Assembly: GCA_023150935.1 (NCBI GenBank)
Contig: JAKLJW010000005.1
Span: 103,162-167,161 of the forward strand
Length of the DNA stretch: 64,000 nucleotides
Direction of reading: 5' to 3'
Origin: Candidatus Binatia bacterium
GTDB lineage: Bacteria; Desulfobacterota; Binatia; HRBIN30
The first letter of the stretch is position 1, and each line of letters opens with the position of its first letter. Position numbers and translations under genes: made by a program. The notes below the pieces were generated by a model. That model searched no databases, was not told the origin of the DNA, and saw only the letters and a list, made by a program, of their open reading frames with translations. Shown here piece by piece: positions 17,210-25,986 of the stretch.

Positions 17210-17575
17210 TCAGTTGCCGCCGTAGCGCCCGTCGGCCTGCCCGATGACGTGCTCCAGCAGCCTTTGCTCCGCCGCCAGATAGGCGATGCGTTGCAGAACC
17301 GCGGCCGTCTCCTGGACGAGTGGGATGGCCGCGAGGTAGCCGGCGAGCTGGGCCGGCGAAACCTGATCCACCTTCGCCTCCATCGCCTCCATCACTTCAT
17401 TCGGAATGCTCGGCATCGACGCCTGGTCCGCCAGAGCCAACAAGCCATCGAAGCGTTCGAGGAAGTGCTGCCGCGCCTCCTCACGCTCGTCGGCCGCGCA
17501 CTCGACGCGCAGGCGCAGCACCGCCCGTTCGAACAATCGATCGAAAGCCTCTAAGACGGCTTCTCTTCCCGTCAT
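17210..17575 (-). CDS. Hypothetical helical protein
   Basis: 121 residues from the ATG at 17575 (five codons more if an upstream ATG is used). Not recognised. It is predicted all-helical and soluble, rich in Glu/Arg/Leu, with segments AVLEAFDRLFERAVLRLRVE and LQRIAYLAAEQRLLEHVIG. It lies directly upstream of the TPR lipoprotein on the same strand and divergent from the DUF4124 gene, so it may belong to the lipoprotein operon. Confidence 0.55.
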   Translation of the reverse strand: MTGREAVLEAFDRLFERAVLRLRVECAADEREEARQHFLERFDGLLALADQASMPSIPNEVMEAMEAKVDQVSPAQLAGYLAAIPLVQETAAVLQRIAYLAAEQRLLEHVIGQADGRYGGN

Positions 17576-17689
17576 CGTTCTCGGTCCCATCTGTTCGAGC
17601 TGGGCCGGGGTTAACCACCGACTCGCTGCGAATCAAGCCGGCGAACTCAGAATTGACTGATCGGCAGCGCGGCCGTAGAGTGAGGTCAA

Positions 17690-18256
17690 ATGCGTGTAAA
17701 CATCTCGCGCCGCGCGTGGGTCTCAGGGCTCGGCGTTCTGGGCTTGCTGGTCGCTTCGTCTGGCGTAGCGCAAACCTTTTACAAGTGGACTGACGATCGG
17801 GGCGTGGTGCACTTCTCGGACTCCCCGCCATCCGACGGCAAGGGGGTGGAGGAGCGTATGGTCAATGCTCCACCCATTGTCCGTCGTCCTGCCGAGGCCG
17901 CTGCGGACGCCGACCCTGCTTCAGGGACCGATGCGGTGGCGGCCGGGACGCCGACGGAGGCCGTACCGAGTGGGCCGGCACGCGTGATCATCTTATCGCA
18001 AAAGACGCCGCGCATTAGCCCCTCATCGGTTCGCGTCATGGGTCGGGTGCGGAACTCCGGGGGCGAGCCGGTATCCAACGTGACGGTGGAAGTCACCGTG
18101 GTGGACGAAACTCAGGGTACGGTTTGTATGCAGGAGCAGGCGGATGTGGACCCGGGTGAGCTTGCGCCCGGTAAGGGGGGCACGTTCGATCTCACGCTCG
18201 ACAGCCCCTGCCTGTTCGGCACCGCCAACATCAACCTCGAACCACAGTGGCAGTAA
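17690..18256 (+). CDS. DUF4124 domain-containing secreted protein
   Basis: 188 residues. A signal peptide (about 1-27) is followed at once by the DUF4124 motif FYKWTDDRGVVHFSDSPP. A low-complexity Ala/Pro linker leads to a C-terminal beta-sandwich of the FxLYD type (SSVRVMGRVRNSGGEPVSNV, TVEVTVVDETQGTVC). DUF4124 proteins are exported envelope proteins of unknown role; the C-terminal domain is probably a small binding module. It is a single gene with its own upstream region. Confidence 0.85.
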   Translation: MRVNISRRAWVSGLGVLGLLVASSGVAQTFYKWTDDRGVVHFSDSPPSDGKGVEERMVNAPPIVRRPAEAAADADPASGTDAVAAGTPTEAVPSGPARVIILSQKTPRISPSSVRVMGRVRNSGGEPVSNVTVEVTVVDETQGTVCMQEQADVDPGELAPGKGGTFDLTLDSPCLFGTANINLEPQWQ

Positions 18257-18345
18257 CCGAGAGGGTCGCTTCGGAGCACGCCGCGAACTCGCCTCGCCGC
18301 TCCATCGCCGGCTAGTTCCCGCGTGGAATTCCGGCCGCCATTGCC

Positions 18346-19404
18346 ATGCCGCTGGAATACCGGGAAGACGGCAACGAACTCGTCTGGATACGCAACCCGT
18401 TCACGGGTGTGCTGACCTATTTCACCCACGTGCACCGCAAGCAGAGTGGCTTCGGGCGGCGGGCGCAGGAGGCGCTCTTACGCGGGAGCCCCGAAGACCC
18501 GGCGCTTTACGCCGCGCGACTGCGCGCCGAACTCGAGGAGGCGCGGCGCTCCTGCCCCTTCTGTCCGGGCAACGAGGAGCGGTCTTCCGATGAGATCCTG
18601 CGCGTCGCGCCGGCACGGGCGATGTCCGGCGCAACCTCCGGTAGCTGGCTCATACGCGCGGTACGCAATTTGATCCCCCGCATCCCGGAATGCTGCACGG
18701 GGGGACGAAACGAGTCGTACGTCATCGTCGAGGATCCGCGCCACTTTGCCGACAACGCTCGCGGGCACGACGACCTCCTCTACACGGCCATGCTCCCAGC
18801 GGCTCAATTCCAGGCGTTGATCGCCGCCGCCGTCGATGTAGCGCGCCAGGCCTATGCCAACCCCTCGGTTCGCAGTGTCCTACTCCGCAAGAACCAGGGC
18901 CGGGACTCCGGCGCCTCTCAACCCCACGTCCACAGTCAGGTGATCGGGTCCGATCTCACGTTTCCCGTGCTCGCCCGCGAGCGCGAGGTGACTATCGGTG
19001 ATCCCGGTTTGTGGAAGGACATCTACCGTTTCGTTCACAGTCGCGGTTTCGTGCTCGCGGAACGGGACGGCTGTGTCGCCTATTTCTGCCCGTTTGGCGC
19101 TTTTCCCCGCAGCTACGAGGTTGTTTGCCTCGATGACTGGGTTCGCGCTGTCGATCTGCCGGCCAGGCGGTGGGCAACGTTCGCAGCCCTGCTGCATGAC
19201 GTTCTGCGCATGCTGGGGCCGATGCCACTCGACTACGAAATCCACGACGGCCCGGGCATGCCTGTGCACGCCCACGTGAACGCCAGGCACTTCCCTTACT
19301 CCAACATCGGTGGAACGCTGAATCTGCCCTCGACGATCGCCGGCAGTCAGCCGCCACGCACCGCGCCGCCCGCCTCCCGCCGGGATCCGCCGACAGACCC
19401 ATGA
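18346..19404 (+). CDS. HIT-superfamily nucleotidyltransferase related to galactose-1-phosphate uridylyltransferase
   Basis: 352 residues. An N-terminal CPFCPGNEE zinc-binding pair is followed by SYVIVEDPRHF, LLRKNQGRDSGASQPHVHSQ and a second His-rich segment PVHAHVNARHFPYSN. GalT enzymes use an HPH-type motif whose middle His is nucleotidylated; here the block reads HVHSQ, which keeps the His-x-His-x-Gln form of the HIT superfamily. It probably transfers UMP or AMP between sugar phosphates, or phosphorolyses a dinucleotide. No other Leloir pathway gene is nearby, so the substrate is open. Confidence 0.78.
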   Translation: MPLEYREDGNELVWIRNPFTGVLTYFTHVHRKQSGFGRRAQEALLRGSPEDPALYAARLRAELEEARRSCPFCPGNEERSSDEILRVAPARAMSGATSGSWLIRAVRNLIPRIPECCTGGRNESYVIVEDPRHFADNARGHDDLLYTAMLPAAQFQALIAAAVDVARQAYANPSVRSVLLRKNQGRDSGASQPHVHSQVIGSDLTFPVLAREREVTIGDPGLWKDIYRFVHSRGFVLAERDGCVAYFCPFGAFPRSYEVVCLDDWVRAVDLPARRWATFAALLHDVLRMLGPMPLDYEIHDGPGMPVHAHVNARHFPYSNIGGTLNLPSTIAGSQPPRTAPPASRRDPPTDP

Positions 19405-19585
19405 AAATCGTCGGCACCATGATTGACATGACTGCTTCGCTCGCATAAGAGGCTTGGCAGATCGGGCCAACGAGAGTGGTGGGGGAAACGGAGGCGCATC
19501 AGAACTCGCACCCGGTCCAACAACCTACGCTAATTATGAGGGCGCTCTGCCAGGCCCCTCGAAGCCCAAAAGGAGGAGTGTGACA

Positions 19586-19921
19586 ATGGCAACGACAGAG
19601 GAAATCAAGGCGATCTTCAGCGCTATGCCGGCCAGCCTCAACGCCGACGCTGCGAAGGGGATGAACGCGGTGATCCAGTTCAACCTGTCCGGCGACGGCG
19701 GGGGGAACTACAACGTCACGATCAAGGACGGCGCGGCAAGCGTGGCCGAAGGTTCGCATGCGTCGCCGAATATGACCATGACGATGGCGGCACAGGATTA
19801 CATCGACATGATCGCCGGCAAGCTCAACGGCCAGATGGCTTTCATGAGCGGCAAGCTGAAGATCGCGGGCGACATGGGCCTCGCCATGAAGATGCAGAGC
19901 CTGTTCAAGCGCCCTGCCTGA
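19586..19921 (+). CDS. SCP2 sterol-binding domain protein
   Basis: 111 residues. It is a stand-alone SCP2 domain: MNAVIQFNLSGDGGGNYNVT, then ASPNMTMTMAAQDYIDMIAG and KLKIAGDMGLAMKMQSLFK. SCP2 proteins carry hydrophobic molecules such as sterols, fatty acyl-CoA or quinone precursors. The ATG at 19586 is preceded by a strong AGGAGG about 8 bases upstream, which decides the start. A strong terminator follows at once, so the transcript ends here. Confidence 0.93.
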   Translation: MATTEEIKAIFSAMPASLNADAAKGMNAVIQFNLSGDGGGNYNVTIKDGAASVAEGSHASPNMTMTMAAQDYIDMIAGKLNGQMAFMSGKLKIAGDMGLAMKMQSLFKRPA

Positions 19922-19948
19922 CCCGCATCGAGGCTAAGAACACATTGG

Positions 19949-19993
19949 CCCCGGGTCGAGCGGTTAGCCGCTTCGACTCCGGGGTCTTTTTTT
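19949..19993 (+). terminator. Rho-independent terminator after the SCP2 gene
   Basis: A long GC-rich hairpin (left arm CCCCGGGTCGAGCGG, loop around TTAG, right arm CCGCTTCGACTCCGGGG with one mismatch) is followed directly by a run of seven T. This is the clearest intrinsic terminator in the window and lies 28 bases after the stop codon. Confidence 0.93.
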
Positions 19994-20022
19994 GCCCGCG
20001 CGTGCCTTACGGTCGATCAGAC

Positions 20023-20535
20023 CTACTCCAGGTCGGCCGCGTCCTCTTCTACGGTGATGTCGATCTCGTCGGTAGACGTCGAGCCATCGGGCCCGGTGAC
20101 GGTGATAACCGCCGTAAAATCCCCGGGATTCTTATACGTGTGAGTGGTATTGGCCTGGTCCACGGGCGCTGAGCCATCGCCGAAATCCCAGCGGAACTTG
20201 GGCTGGCCGGCACTGCACTCGGCTTCGGCGCTCAACTCGACGTTGAGCGGCGGTGCACCGTAATCGGGAGTGGCGTCGCCGATGACGATGCAGTCGCCTT
20301 CGTCGGCAGGGATCCCGCCGGGCACCGCGGCACCCGGCACCCCGGGGGCGCCGCCGGGCGCTGCTGCCGCAGGGGTAGCACGCGGCGGCAACCCTGCGGT
20401 GGCCGTGGCTACCGCAGGCGGCTTCGCCCCTGACGCCGCACCACCGCCGGTGCCGGATGGCACCGGGGGCCGTTCGCAACCGCCACAGCCGCCGGTAAGC
20501 AGCAGCACCGCTATCCACACTTGAGACGCTTTCAT
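20023..20535 (-). CDS. PKD-domain lipoprotein
   Basis: 170 residues from the ATG at 20535. The signal peptide ends in a Cys-containing lipobox (LLTGGCGGC). A long Ala/Pro/Gly linker (about 25-85) leads to one PKD domain with the hallmark FRWDFGDGSAPVDQANTTHT and a final acidic tail. PKD domains are immunoglobulin-like modules of surface proteins. It probably sits on the cell surface or outer membrane as a short spacer-plus-domain lipoprotein. It lies in tandem with the next lipoprotein upstream. Confidence 0.82.
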   Translation of the reverse strand: MKASQVWIAVLLLTGGCGGCERPPVPSGTGGGAASGAKPPAVATATAGLPPRATPAAAAPGGAPGVPGAAVPGGIPADEGDCIVIGDATPDYGAPPLNVELSAEAECSAGQPKFRWDFGDGSAPVDQANTTHTYKNPGDFTAVITVTGPDGSTSTDEIDITVEEDAADLE

Positions 20536-20624
20536 CGAGCGACCCCCTCTCTTGCGATCATCTTCTCGCGATCGTGTGCGTCTCCGCCGATCCACGAAGC
20601 ACGGCTCCGTGAGTGACCCGACCG

Positions 20625-21452
20625 TCACTTCGGCCGCGGCGGGGGCTCGGCTGGCCGCCGAATCCGCATCCGCTTAGGAGGCCCCGGATTCCCCGCCGTG
20701 TCGCGGAGTCGCACCGTCACCAGTGTATCGCCGACCGGAAACCCGTAAGCACGCGCAATTATCAAGCAGAACTGGGTCGTGGTGTCCTTCTTGACGAACG
20801 TATAGTCCCCCCCCGTTCCGACGGTGCAGGAGGAATCGGATTCAATGAAGGTTTCGAAGCGGCACGAAAAGTCGTTTAACGCGTCGCTGATCCGTTGCGT
20901 CTCGGCGAAACTCGGCGGGTTGATTGCGGGGATACCACCGATCGTGGGACGGCGGCGGTCGCACACGGCCGTGCTTCCGTCGCCGAGGTTGTGGTTGACC
21001 TGGATCTCGAGGTCCGGACGTACACTCGGGTCGTCAGCGACGTGCGCGAACGTCCGTCTTCCGACGTCCTCCCCACTGGCACCCGGTCTACCTTCGACCA
21101 CAATCATGAATCCCGACCCGATCGGGCTCAGATAGAGCGGCGTTCCGTCTTTGTCGACGGACTTGGGTTCGACAACCACACCGTCGGCCCGGGCCACGCC
21201 AAAGTGAGTTACGACCGGGCCTGTCCCCGGCCCACGTTTTGCCTTCGGATCGCCTCCGCCCCGGGTGGGGACGGCCTGGACTTCCGGTTCGGGCGTCGGG
21301 GTCGCCGGTGGCACCGTCGGCATCGGAGTGGTCTCGTCAGCGCCCACCACGACAGTCGGACGCACGCTGCGGCCTTTCGCCGCACACCCCACCCCGCCAC
21401 CCGCGCAGGTCGCAATCACACCCCACAACGCGATAACACGCTGCACACGCAT
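20625..21452 (-). CDS. Hypothetical lipoprotein
   Basis: 275 residues from the ATG at 21452. The signal peptide ends near GGGVGCAAKG, a likely lipobox. A Thr/Pro-rich linker precedes a larger domain that I do not recognise (SVDKDGTPLYLSPIGSGFMI, then RPDLEIQVNHNLGDGSTAVC, ending in a basic proline-rich tail). Four to five cysteines in the domain suggest disulfides. The next gene downstream on the strand is the PKD lipoprotein, so the two may form a surface-protein pair. Confidence 0.7.
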   Translation of the reverse strand: MRVQRVIALWGVIATCAGGGVGCAAKGRSVRPTVVVGADETTPMPTVPPATPTPEPEVQAVPTRGGGDPKAKRGPGTGPVVTHFGVARADGVVVEPKSVDKDGTPLYLSPIGSGFMIVVEGRPGASGEDVGRRTFAHVADDPSVRPDLEIQVNHNLGDGSTAVCDRRRPTIGGIPAINPPSFAETQRISDALNDFSCRFETFIESDSSCTVGTGGDYTFVKKDTTTQFCLIIARAYGFPVGDTLVTVRLRDTAGNPGPPKRMRIRRPAEPPPRPK

Positions 21453-21538
21453 GCCGGCTCCCTCTTTGACAACGCGTCGCCTTCTAACGACCGCTTTCCA
21501 GTCAGTCAACCCCGCAACCGGGAGCGCGGGCGCCCGGA

Positions 21539-22267
21539 TCATCGGTACCGCTTAACCCCGCGCCGCCTGCACCACGACGCAACCGGACACCGGCTGCACC
21601 AGGGAGAGGTCGGGCGGCATATCGTCTGACCGAACGCGACCAGGAGATCGTTGTATTCGATCCAGTACGAACGCGGCAGCTTACGCCGCAAAGCCATTTC
21701 GGTAGCGTGCGGGTTGCGCGTTCGCACATAAGCCCAGCGATTCGAGATCCGATGCACGTGTGTGTCGACACAGATCGCCGGTTTGCGGAATCCCTGCGTC
21801 AACACCAGATTTGCCGTCTTCCGGCCAACGCCGCTCAGCGCAAGCAGCGCGTCCAGGTCATCCGGCACCTCGCCGTCGTAACGTTCCAGCAGCGCCTGCG
21901 CCATCCCGCGCAGGGTCCTGGCTTTGGTTCGATAGAACCCGACCGGATAAATCGCCCTCGCAATCGTTCCTTCGTCGAGCGCCACCATTGCCCCCGGCGT
22001 ATCGGCAAGCGCGAAGAGCCGCTGCGCGGCCGGGGCGGTGGTTTCGTCCTTCGTGCGCAGGCTGAGCAGGCACGACACCAGTACGCGGAACGGGTCGCCG
22101 GTCTGCAACGCGATGAAAGTGACCACCGGCGCATTCCACGACTTCGCCACCGCGCCCAGGCGGGCCATCACTGCGTCGATATCGAAGCGACGCCGGTCCG
22201 CACCGAGCGGCGGGCCGGCAGCCCGCTGGCCGGCCCCCGGTTTCGCCCGTCGCACACGCTTGGCCAT
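21539..22267 (-). CDS. nth: Endonuclease III
   Basis: 242 residues. It is a bifunctional DNA glycosylase/AP lyase for oxidised pyrimidines. The helix-hairpin-helix LSGVGRKTANLVLTQGF carries the catalytic Lys, and the VDTHVHR motif carries the catalytic Asp. The C-terminal iron-sulfur loop is complete: CRPTSPWCSRCPVASWC gives the C-x6-C-x2-C-x5-C spacing. The ATG at 22267 gives the family start; a longer frame upstream lacks similarity. It is monocistronic and divergent from the oxidoreductase at 22420. Confidence 0.96.
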   Translation of the reverse strand: MAKRVRRAKPGAGQRAAGPPLGADRRRFDIDAVMARLGAVAKSWNAPVVTFIALQTGDPFRVLVSCLLSLRTKDETTAPAAQRLFALADTPGAMVALDEGTIARAIYPVGFYRTKARTLRGMAQALLERYDGEVPDDLDALLALSGVGRKTANLVLTQGFRKPAICVDTHVHRISNRWAYVRTRNPHATEMALRRKLPRSYWIEYNDLLVAFGQTICRPTSPWCSRCPVASWCRRRGVKRYR

Positions 22268-22419
22268 GGCGCGGTATCTAATCGCAAGCGTTGCGAGGCC
22301 GTGCAACTCGGGAGCGGAACTCCGTGACGCTCGCCGGTGCTTGACCACGGTGCAACATCCTCTATCTATGGCCAGCGCGGTCGCCGCGGCGGCGAAGGCG
22401 CAACCAGCAGGAGTTCATC

Positions 22420-23418
22420 ATGGACCTCCGCATCGGATTAATCGGCGTCGGCAAGCACGGTACCCGCTACGCCCGTCACCTCACCGGGGACGTCCCCGGC
22501 GTGCGCCTCGTCGCCATTGCCCGGCGCGACCTGGCGGCCGCCCGGGCCCAGGCCGAGGAGTTCGGCTGTCGGGCCTACGCGGACTACCGCGACCTGCTCC
22601 GCGCACCGGACATCGACGCGGTGGCTGTCGTGGTGCCGCCGACGCTGCATCCCGAAGTACTGGAGGAGGCTGCGGTGGCGGGTCGGCCGGTACTTCTGGA
22701 GAAGCCCGCCGCCGCCAGCGGTGCCGATGGTGCCCGTATGGTCGCGGCCGTCCGCCGAGCGAACCTGCCCGTGATGGTGGCGCAAACGCTGCGGTTCAAC
22801 GAGGTTGTTCGTACGCTCCAGGACGCGCTGCCCACCCTCGGTCGACTGCACGCTGTGCGCATAAGCCAGCGCTTCGAACCGTCGCGGCCCGCCTGGATCG
22901 ACAACCCGGCGGTGGCCGGCGGGGGCATCACGCTGCATACCGGTGTGCATAGCTTCGACCTTGCGAGGTTGCTGTCGGGTCTGGAGCCGGACCGGGTAAG
23001 TTGCGAAATGGGATACGTGTTGACGAGCGGCACCGAGGACAACTTCGTCGCCACGGTGCGCTTCGGCGGCGGCGCCGTGCTGGCCTCGATCGCCGGCTCG
23101 CGCGCCTCGGCGAGTCGCTCCGGCCCGATCGAACTTGCCGGGGAACACGGTCAACTGATCGCCGACCATATCTTCCGCACGGCCACCCTGATCCAGGGGT
23201 CCACCGCGACTCCCCTGCCCGTCCCCTCCCCGGTGTCGACCGTACGCGCGGTCGTCTGTGCTTTTGCCGACGCGCTGCGCCACGGAACGCCGATGCCCAT
23301 CACGCTTGACGACGGGCTTCGGGCCGTAGCGGTAGCAGAGGCCTGCTACCGTGCCGCACGCACCGCGGAGGTAGTCGATATGCCCGGCATCGAAGCGCCC
23401 CGTACCGACTTGCCATGA
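22420..23418 (+). CDS. Gfo/Idh/MocA family NAD(P)-dependent oxidoreductase
   Basis: 332 residues. The N-terminal Rossmann fold begins LRIGLIGVGKHGTRYARHL and continues through DIDAVAVVVPPTLHPEVLEE; the motif EKPAAASGADG carries the conserved Lys of the family. The C-terminal domain includes the GGGITLHTGVHSFDLARLL segment that normally holds the catalytic His. These enzymes oxidise sugar or inositol hydroxyls with NAD(P). The substrate is unclear. Its neighbour sppA begins 43 bp downstream on the same strand. Confidence 0.92.
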   Translation: MDLRIGLIGVGKHGTRYARHLTGDVPGVRLVAIARRDLAAARAQAEEFGCRAYADYRDLLRAPDIDAVAVVVPPTLHPEVLEEAAVAGRPVLLEKPAAASGADGARMVAAVRRANLPVMVAQTLRFNEVVRTLQDALPTLGRLHAVRISQRFEPSRPAWIDNPAVAGGGITLHTGVHSFDLARLLSGLEPDRVSCEMGYVLTSGTEDNFVATVRFGGGAVLASIAGSRASASRSGPIELAGEHGQLIADHIFRTATLIQGSTATPLPVPSPVSTVRAVVCAFADALRHGTPMPITLDDGLRAVAVAEACYRAARTAEVVDMPGIEAPRTDLP

Positions 23419-23460
23419 CGCCCGCGACCCACCTATAGTCCGCGCGCTCTGGACCTGTTC

Positions 23461-24447
23461 ATGCAGTCGCTCTGGCGTCGCCACCTCAGCCTGCTCCTTA
23501 CCGCCGTCTGGGCCTCGGGATGCTTCTTCGTAACCGGGGAATTCGACCCCCTGTCAACCCGCCCCAAACCGCTGGAGGAGCATGTCGTCTCCGGGGAGGG
23601 GCGCACGAAGATCCTGCTGATCGACATTGCCGACGTCATTACCGGTAGCGACCAGCGGGGCCCGTTTGGGATCACCGTCCAACAGGCAACGACTGCTCGC
23701 GTTTTCGAACAGATCGAGCGGGCCCGCAAGGACGACGACGTACGCGCCCTTCTGGTGCGCATCAACAGTCCGGGCGGCGGGGTAACCGCCAGCGACGTCG
23801 TATTTCACCAACTCCGCGGGTTCGCGATCGAACGCAAACTGCCCCTGGTCGCCCACCTGCTCGATCTCGCCACGTCGGGTGGGTACTATGTCGCTCTTGC
23901 GGCCGATCAGATCGTCGCCAGCCCAACCACCGTTACCGGTAGCATCGGCGTGGTCATGTACGGGCTAAACTTCTCGGGTCTCATGCAGAAGCTCGGCGTC
24001 GCAGACCAGACGATCAAGACGGGCGTGGAGAAGGACGTCGGGTCGCCGTTGCGACCCATGACTCCGGAGGACCGCCAGCTACTGCTCGGCCTGCTCGACC
24101 CGATGAAGCTGCGCTTCGTCGAGCTTGTCCGCGAACGCCGGCCGCAGGTCAGCAGCGCCGCGCTGGCTATCGTCGCCGACGGACGCCCGGTTGGAGCGCA
24201 CGACGCGCTCCGCGACGGCCTGATCGATTCGATCGGCTATCTCGACGACACCGTGCGCGCCTTGCGCACCCGCGTGGGCGACCCCGATGCGCGCGTCGTG
24301 ATGTACCGGCGGCCGCAGGAGTTCGCAGAGAACGTCTACTCCGGCGCCCTTCCGGCCGCGCCGCAGGTGAATATCGTAAACATCGACGTCGGCGCTCTCG
24401 CGCAGCCGCCGCAGTTCATGTACCTGTGGCTGCCACCGGCACAGTAG
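23461..24447 (+). CDS. sppA: Signal peptide peptidase, SppA (S49) family
   Basis: 328 residues, the short form with one S49 domain. The N-terminus has a signal/anchor helix ending in a Cys (AVWASGC), so it may be lipid-anchored. The catalytic Ser lies in LATSGGYYVALAADQIVASP, and the general base Lys is most likely the one in TGVEKDVGSPLRPM. SINSPGGG-type oxyanion sequence is present as RINSPGGGVTASD. It degrades cleaved signal peptides in the membrane. It overlaps the next membrane-protein gene by 22 bp. Confidence 0.93.
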   Translation: MQSLWRRHLSLLLTAVWASGCFFVTGEFDPLSTRPKPLEEHVVSGEGRTKILLIDIADVITGSDQRGPFGITVQQATTARVFEQIERARKDDDVRALLVRINSPGGGVTASDVVFHQLRGFAIERKLPLVAHLLDLATSGGYYVALAADQIVASPTTVTGSIGVVMYGLNFSGLMQKLGVADQTIKTGVEKDVGSPLRPMTPEDRQLLLGLLDPMKLRFVELVRERRPQVSSAALAIVADGRPVGAHDALRDGLIDSIGYLDDTVRALRTRVGDPDARVVMYRRPQEFAENVYSGALPAAPQVNIVNIDVGALAQPPQFMYLWLPPAQ

Positions 24448-25940
24448 AGCCGCCGTCCTCTCGCGCTGCACCGCGGCGCCGCGGCGTGTACCCGTGGATG
24501 CTGCTCCTGATCGGCAGCGCAGCTTACTTCTTCCTCGCCAACGACGCCGACAACGATCTCTGGGGTCACGTCCTATTCGGGCGCCACGTGCTGGCGTTGG
24601 GACATCCCCCCCACACCGATCCATACGCTTACACGACGGCGGGAGCGCGCTGGATCGACCACGAGTGGCTGGCGCAGGCGGGCATGGCCGCCATGTTCGA
24701 TGCGTTCGGCAATCCGGGGTTGCTGCTGCTCAAGTTCCTCGGTGGCGCGGCAACGTTCGCACTTGTGATGCACGGGGTCCGCCGGAACACACTTGTCCCG
24801 TGGCAGTGGGGCGGTATCGGGCTGCTGGCAGCCGCGGTACTCGCCCGCGGATTCGCCTGCCGGCCCCAGATTGTGACTTACGTGGCCTCCGCGGCGCTGT
24901 TGGTGCTGCTGAGACGACCGCACGGACAGGCGTCCCGCTGGTTGTGGGGGGTGCCGCCGCTGTTCGCACTCTGGGCCAATGCTCATGGCGGCTTTGTCCT
25001 CGGTCTGGCCATCATCGGACTGGCCGCGAGCGCGGCGACGTGGCACCGTCGCCCCGAGGCGCGCCGTTTGTGGGCGATCTTAGGTCTTTCCGCAGCCGCC
25101 ACCGCGATCAATCCGTACGGGCCCGGATTGCTCGTCTACATCGCCGAGGAGTTGCAGATGCCGCATCCGATCACCGAGTGGCAGGCACCGGCGATCGGTG
25201 AGGTGGAACATGGTGCGTTCTTCGCTTTGCTCGGGCTATTCGTTTTGACGCTGCCCTTCCAGCAGCGGCAGCGGCGACTCGACTGGGAGGTCGCACTCTC
25301 CCTCGGCGTTGCGCTCATGGCGCTGCAGCATCAGCGGCATACCCCGCTGCTGGCGATCTGTGCTACGGCGCCACTGGCCACCCAGGTACGCCGCGCGGCG
25401 GCCTGGGCGCGCCGGCACGGTGTCGCCGGACTGAGCCCAGGCGCCGCGCGTCTGGTCGAGGCCGCAGTCGCGGCGCTAGCGCTGGTGCAACTCGGATTAA
25501 CGGCCGGGCGCCTCGGGCGCGACGGCCTGAACATTGTCTTCGACCCGACCGAGTACCCGGTGATGGCGGTGGCCGCCATGCGTGACGTTCACTTCGCGGG
25601 TAACCTGGCCGTCCCCCTGGAGTGGGGTGAGTACGTGCTCTTCTTTCTCGAGCCGCGCGCGAAAGTCTCGCTCGACGGGCGGTTCGCCACCCTGTTCCCC
25701 GAGGCGGTGATTACCGCCAACTTCGACTTCTTCGGCGGCGCCGCAGGCTGGCAACGACTCCTCGACGCCTATCCAACCGACGCCGCGCTGGTGCCAGTCG
25801 GGAGCCCCTGCCCGATCGCTACCTTGCCGGAATGGCAACGCGTCTGGGCGGACTCGACCGCAAGCGTATACGTTCGTACCGGGGCTCCGGCCGCGCTGCC
25901 GCCGATTGCCACGCCGGCCACAACCGGCATCTTTCCCTGA
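24426..25940 (+). CDS. Polytopic membrane protein, GT-C glycosyltransferase-like
   Basis: 504 residues with about ten membrane helices. The first extracytoplasmic loop has an acidic motif and conserved-looking segment: FLANDADNDLWGHVLFGRHV followed by DPYAYTTAGARWIDHEWLAQ. Acidic residues in the first loop are typical of lipid-linked-sugar (GT-C) transferases, but I cannot name the family. The GTG at 24426 overlaps sppA by 22 bp; a GTG at 24486 just before the first helix is an alternative. It is convergent with another GT-C-like gene. Confidence 0.75.
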   Translation: MAATGTVEPPSSRAAPRRRGVYPWMLLLIGSAAYFFLANDADNDLWGHVLFGRHVLALGHPPHTDPYAYTTAGARWIDHEWLAQAGMAAMFDAFGNPGLLLLKFLGGAATFALVMHGVRRNTLVPWQWGGIGLLAAAVLARGFACRPQIVTYVASAALLVLLRRPHGQASRWLWGVPPLFALWANAHGGFVLGLAIIGLAASAATWHRRPEARRLWAILGLSAAATAINPYGPGLLVYIAEELQMPHPITEWQAPAIGEVEHGAFFALLGLFVLTLPFQQRQRRLDWEVALSLGVALMALQHQRHTPLLAICATAPLATQVRRAAAWARRHGVAGLSPGAARLVEAAVAALALVQLGLTAGRLGRDGLNIVFDPTEYPVMAVAAMRDVHFAGNLAVPLEWGEYVLFFLEPRAKVSLDGRFATLFPEAVITANFDFFGGAAGWQRLLDAYPTDAALVPVGSPCPIATLPEWQRVWADSTASVYVRTGAPAALPPIATPATTGIFP

Positions 25941-25986
25941 CCGGCCGCCCTGTCGTTTTCGCGCGTTCTGCACCCATCGATCTCTA

